26,096 bases of DNA from Eubacteriales bacterium (GTDB lineage Bacteria; Bacillota_A; Clostridia; Christensenellales; Aristaeellaceae), in contig JAQUXV010000007.1 in assembly GCA_028692205.1 (NCBI GenBank), positions 1-26,096 of the forward strand, read 5' to 3'. Each line of letters begins with the position of its first letter. Position 1 is the stretch's first letter. Shown piece by piece: positions 23,321 to 26,096 of the stretch. The notes under the pieces were generated by a model. That model saw only the letters and a program-made list of their open reading frames with translations, had not been told where the DNA came from and searched no databases. Made by a program: the position numbers and the translations under genes.

Positions 23321-23692
23321 TCTTCATGGCCTGTACCGCAATCGGCGTAAATGATCCCCCCACGGCGAACCCGGCATAGGGGCCGCCGCGGGTATGGCCT
23401 TCCGAGAACCGTACAGCTTTTCGCCGCGAGTGCTTTGCAACGCCGCGGCGAACAACGTCAGCTAAGCGCCGAATAAAGCTCTTCGCGCCTTCCGGGGCAC
23501 AGCGTTGCCGCCTCAGGCCAGAAAACCCCTGTAATAGCGCTGCTATTCCTTCGGTTTCAGCCCGAAACGTACGCGTTTTCCCCCGGCATTCGCATAGCGG
23601 TTTGTTCAGCGCTTAACTGGGTTTTCCCCTCACTTCGCGTTCGCCGGTCTGTGCCGGCGCTGAATTTTGCAACAGAAAGGCAGTTCGACCGT
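23321..23692. other. GC-rich gap before the GH36 gene
   Basis: No gene is seen. Small inverted repeats occur at 23420-23452 (TTCGCCGCG/CGCGGCGAA), 23533-23547 (AATAGC/GCTATT) and 23643-23658. None has a T-run. No clear promoter was found, so whether the hydrolase is transcribed with the permeases is open. Confidence 0.4.
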
Positions 23693-25801
23693 ATGACAAA
23701 ATATCTCCGCCCCTATCCGGTTTTGAATACTCCCCCCGTGGCACAGGCCGAGGTTAGCAAAGAGTATGACAGGGAAGGCCGGCAAAGCTATACGTTAAAC
23801 TACGGCGGCAGGAATATCATCCGCATTACCCTGCCGTGCGAGACGAAAACTGAAATCCGAATTCATTCGGATGGAAGCATGCAATCCCTGCCCCTGATAC
23901 AGCAGTTCTACCTGAATGCCGAAAAGGGCACACGGGCAACCGTTACGCTGCACATGCGGGAAGAAGCCGTTTGCCTGAAGCCGGGCCGGGCAAAGGGCAA
24001 CGAGGCGATTCTCGCGCAGGCGGGCGGCCCCCTGCCGTACGGTGTAAACGGGTTTTATGGCCTTTGGGAAGATCTGATGGTAGAATGGTATGGAGCACCC
24101 TGGAACTGGCAGGGCTGGAAAACAACCCGTCTGGAAGACGGCTCCACCACAGCCTCCTTCACGCTGGAGCTTACAAACCGGCCGTTCTTCTTTCTGATTC
24201 GACCCCGCTATTACAGCCAGCATCTGGGCTACCGCTACTTCGCGCCCTGGAAGCGTCGGCCCAACGCAAAGGCTGTTTCCGGCTGGTGCTCCTGGGAGGC
24301 GTATCACCGGGACGTTACCCAGCGCAACGTGTCGGACGCCGCCGCGCTGATGGAGGAACTGGCGCCCTACGGGCTGGAATATATTCAGCTTGACGACGGG
24401 TTTCAGCAGGTGCTCATTCCCCCGGCGAAGGACGCGAAGGTTTGCGAATCCTGGCTGACCACCAACGATAAATTTCCGGGCGGGCATGAGGAGATTACCC
24501 AAAGTATCCGCAGCCACGGGCTGGAGCCCGCCATCTGGACCAACGCCATCGTAACCAACGAAGAAGCCGCCGAAACGGGCATCTGCGCGACGGAGGATGG
24601 CAAAGCGTTTACCGGTTATTGTGTGGAATACATCCTGACCTGCACCGACGAGGTGCTGCGGGAGCACGTACTCCCCTATTATCAGGGGCTGCGGGAATAC
24701 GGGTATTCGTATTTTAAAACGGACGCCATCCGGCACCTTTGCTTCGACGGTATGCAGGAGTGCGTTCGGCGCGGCCTGATGACCGACGAAGAAGCGGACA
24801 AACGCTTTCGGCACTTTTTGGAATGCGTGCGGCAGGGAATCGGCGAGGAGACGTATCTGCTGTCCTGCTGGGGCATTCTTACACAGGCAGTCGGCATTGC
24901 GGACGCGTGCCGCGTGGGCACGGACGCCACGCCGGAGTGGGAACATATCCACATGCAGATCACCGAATCCGCGCGCTGTTTTTTCGCGCACCGAATCCTG
25001 TTTACGCTGGATCCGGACCACGTTTGCATGCGTACGGAGCTGGAATGGGGCCGGATGCTGCTTTCCTTCATCAGCCTCACAGGCGAGCTGTACATGCTGA
25101 GCGATCCTCTGGAATGCTACGACGAGCCGCGCATGGAAATGATCAAGAAAACCCTGCCCGCGCTGGACGTTGCCACGGGCGAAACAGGGCCTATCGATTA
25201 CTCCACTCCGGCCTTCTGCTGGTCCGAAAACCCGAAGCTTACAGCTGAGGAAATTTCGGAGTATATTTCCGGCAAAGAAGGCGCTGCCTTCGGCACTTTC
25301 TGGGCGACGCACTTCTGCGGGGGCGACCGGCGGTGGACCGTTGTGCTGCGCACAGCCCTGTCTCCACTTGCGCAGCGTACGGTCGCGTTTGAGGATGTCG
25401 GCCTGAACCCGGCCTATCGTTACGCCGCTTTTGACTTCTGGGAAAACCGCTTTCTGGGGGTCGTTACCGAAAGCGTCTCGCTCAAGGCGCTGCCGATCGG
25501 CCATGTGCAAGTATGCGCGCTCACGCCGCTGGACGACAACGCCCCGACGCTGATCGCTTCCGACCGCCACGTGAGCATGGATGCCGTAAGCGTAACGGGG
25601 TACGAACGCGCTCCCGGCAAATTAAACCTGCGGTTAAAGGGTGTTCCGGGTGAGCGTTTCACCTACTTCGTCTATTCCGAAAAGCCCTGTACGGTGGAAA
25701 CGGATCAGCCGGTAACCGTTGTGAACGAAGGCGTTGTAACCCGGATCACCGTACGGTTCGATCAGGAGGAAGCCACCGTGGAGATTACGCAGGGAGAATA
25801 A
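23693..25801 (+). CDS. GH36-like alpha-galactosidase (clan GH-D)
   Basis: A 702-residue glycoside hydrolase without a signal peptide, so it should act inside the cell on imported sugars. After an N-terminal beta-rich domain, the barrel starts near residue 198 (SGWCSWEAY), with LDDGFQ at 233-238. Asp344 in YFKTDAI fits the catalytic nucleophile and Asp411 in RVGTDATPEW fits the acid/base. The spacing of 67 is close to the 70 known for GH36 alpha-galactosidases. A beta-sandwich C-terminal domain follows. ATG 23693 is preferred (AGAAAGG upstream, gap 12 nt) over GTG 23651, which has no site. Standard GH36 substrates are melibiose, raffinose and galactomannan fragments; the rather divergent sequence leaves other alpha-linked sugars possible. 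Confidence 0.85.
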   Translation: MTKYLRPYPVLNTPPVAQAEVSKEYDREGRQSYTLNYGGRNIIRITLPCETKTEIRIHSDGSMQSLPLIQQFYLNAEKGTRATVTLHMREEAVCLKPGRAKGNEAILAQAGGPLPYGVNGFYGLWEDLMVEWYGAPWNWQGWKTTRLEDGSTTASFTLELTNRPFFFLIRPRYYSQHLGYRYFAPWKRRPNAKAVSGWCSWEAYHRDVTQRNVSDAAALMEELAPYGLEYIQLDDGFQQVLIPPAKDAKVCESWLTTNDKFPGGHEEITQSIRSHGLEPAIWTNAIVTNEEAAETGICATEDGKAFTGYCVEYILTCTDEVLREHVLPYYQGLREYGYSYFKTDAIRHLCFDGMQECVRRGLMTDEEADKRFRHFLECVRQGIGEETYLLSCWGILTQAVGIADACRVGTDATPEWEHIHMQITESARCFFAHRILFTLDPDHVCMRTELEWGRMLLSFISLTGELYMLSDPLECYDEPRMEMIKKTLPALDVATGETGPIDYSTPAFCWSENPKLTAEEISEYISGKEGAAFGTFWATHFCGGDRRWTVVLRTALSPLAQRTVAFEDVGLNPAYRYAAFDFWENRFLGVVTESVSLKALPIGHVQVCALTPLDDNAPTLIASDRHVSMDAVSVTGYERAPGKLNLRLKGVPGERFTYFVYSEKPCTVETDQPVTVVNEGVVTRITVRFDQEEATVEITQGE

Positions 25802-25847
25802 TCCGGTTTCCTTCGCGGCGGCGAATGCTTCCGCGAGCGGGCCGGGT

Positions 25848-25868
25848 GCCCTGCTCTATTTACAGGGC
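25848..25868. repeat. Short hairpin after the GH36 gene
   Basis: GCCCTG and CAGGGC pair around a 9-nt loop; AAAA follows, not a T-run. It is not a clear terminator. Confidence 0.3.
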
Positions 25869-25999
25869 AAAAGCCGGACACGGAGCCAGAGCGACGATAG
25901 GATCAAAAAGCCATAACCGGGACTTGCCTCCCATGATCATCGCCACAGGCATATTACGGGTTCGTCAGAGTTTGCCCAATACGACAAGGGGGACTGCAT

Positions 26000-26096
26000 A
26001 TGAAGTTGAACAAGGGGCGCGTGGAGTTCGAATGCAACGATCTCTTGCTGGAACGCGGATTCTACTGGGCCAAAGCGACGGCGCTGGCCTACGCGC
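26000..26096 (+). CDS. Start of an unidentified gene, cut by the window edge
   Basis: ATG 26000 is preceded by AAGGGGG at good distance. Thirty-two codons are visible, from MKLNKGRVEFECNDLLLERG through YWAKATALAYA. They contain no signal peptide. Too little is visible to name it. Its place after the GH36 gene makes another carbohydrate enzyme plausible, but that is inference only. Confidence 0.6.
   Translation, partial: MKLNKGRVEFECNDLLLERGFYWAKATALAYA

Noticed and set aside
23795..25570. Very long open frame opposite the GH36 gene, and similar ones opposite the thiolase, CUT1 binding-protein and M20 genes
   Set aside because: Same codon-bias artefact; no recognisable domains, no ribosome binding sites, and they lie wholly inside well-supported genes.

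Overview
The window looks like chromosome from a Bacillota (Clostridia-type) bacterium. It is moderately GC-rich (by eye, mid-50s percent). Genes are preceded by strong AGGAGG-type ribosome binding sites, several appear to start with GTG or TTG, and the gene families (clostripain-type C11 protease, LplB/LplC-type sugar permeases, LacI and AraC regulators) are typical of that group. The genus cannot be read from the sequence. No tRNA, rRNA, CRISPR array or intact transposase was seen.

Layout. (1) 1-1824: terminator-like hairpins, then an M20 metallopeptidase on the minus strand. (2) 1825-4355, minus: a secreted C11 (clostripain-like) cysteine protease with its own promoter and a leader of about 220 nt. 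(3) 4356-14409, minus: a nine-gene cluster in the order LacI-family regulator, SDR dehydrogenase, livH, livM, livG, livF, Liv-type binding protein, fused CoA-transferase, acyl-CoA ligase, closed by a strong terminator. (4) 14410-14777: an AT-rich divergent control region with two promoters and two identical 13-bp inverted repeats. (5) 14778-18012, plus: a second SDR dehydrogenase, a thiolase and a glycerate 2-kinase, closed by a terminator. (6) 18401-26096, plus: AraC-family regulator, CUT1 sugar-binding protein, two CUT1 permeases, a GH36-like alpha-galactosidase, and the start of another gene cut by the window edge.

How the genes may work together. Regions 3-5 read as one divergent regulon. 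The Liv-type transporter would import a small carboxylate. The ligase and CoA-transferase would make its CoA thioester. An SDR would oxidise a 3-hydroxyl, and the thiolase would split the 3-keto-acyl-CoA. Glycerate kinase then suggests that one product is glycerate. A five-carbon 2-deoxy sugar acid (2-deoxyribonate type) satisfies this carbon balance: acetyl-CoA plus glyceryl-CoA, then glycerate, then 2-phosphoglycerate. The sugar-type (LacI) regulator fits as well. This would be a thiolytic, beta-oxidation-like route for a deoxy sugar acid, and it is the main hypothesis from this window; the substrate itself is inferred. Region 6 is a separate alpha-galactoside or oligosaccharide uptake and hydrolysis locus. 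It has no ABC ATPase in view, which is usual for CUT1 systems that share one.
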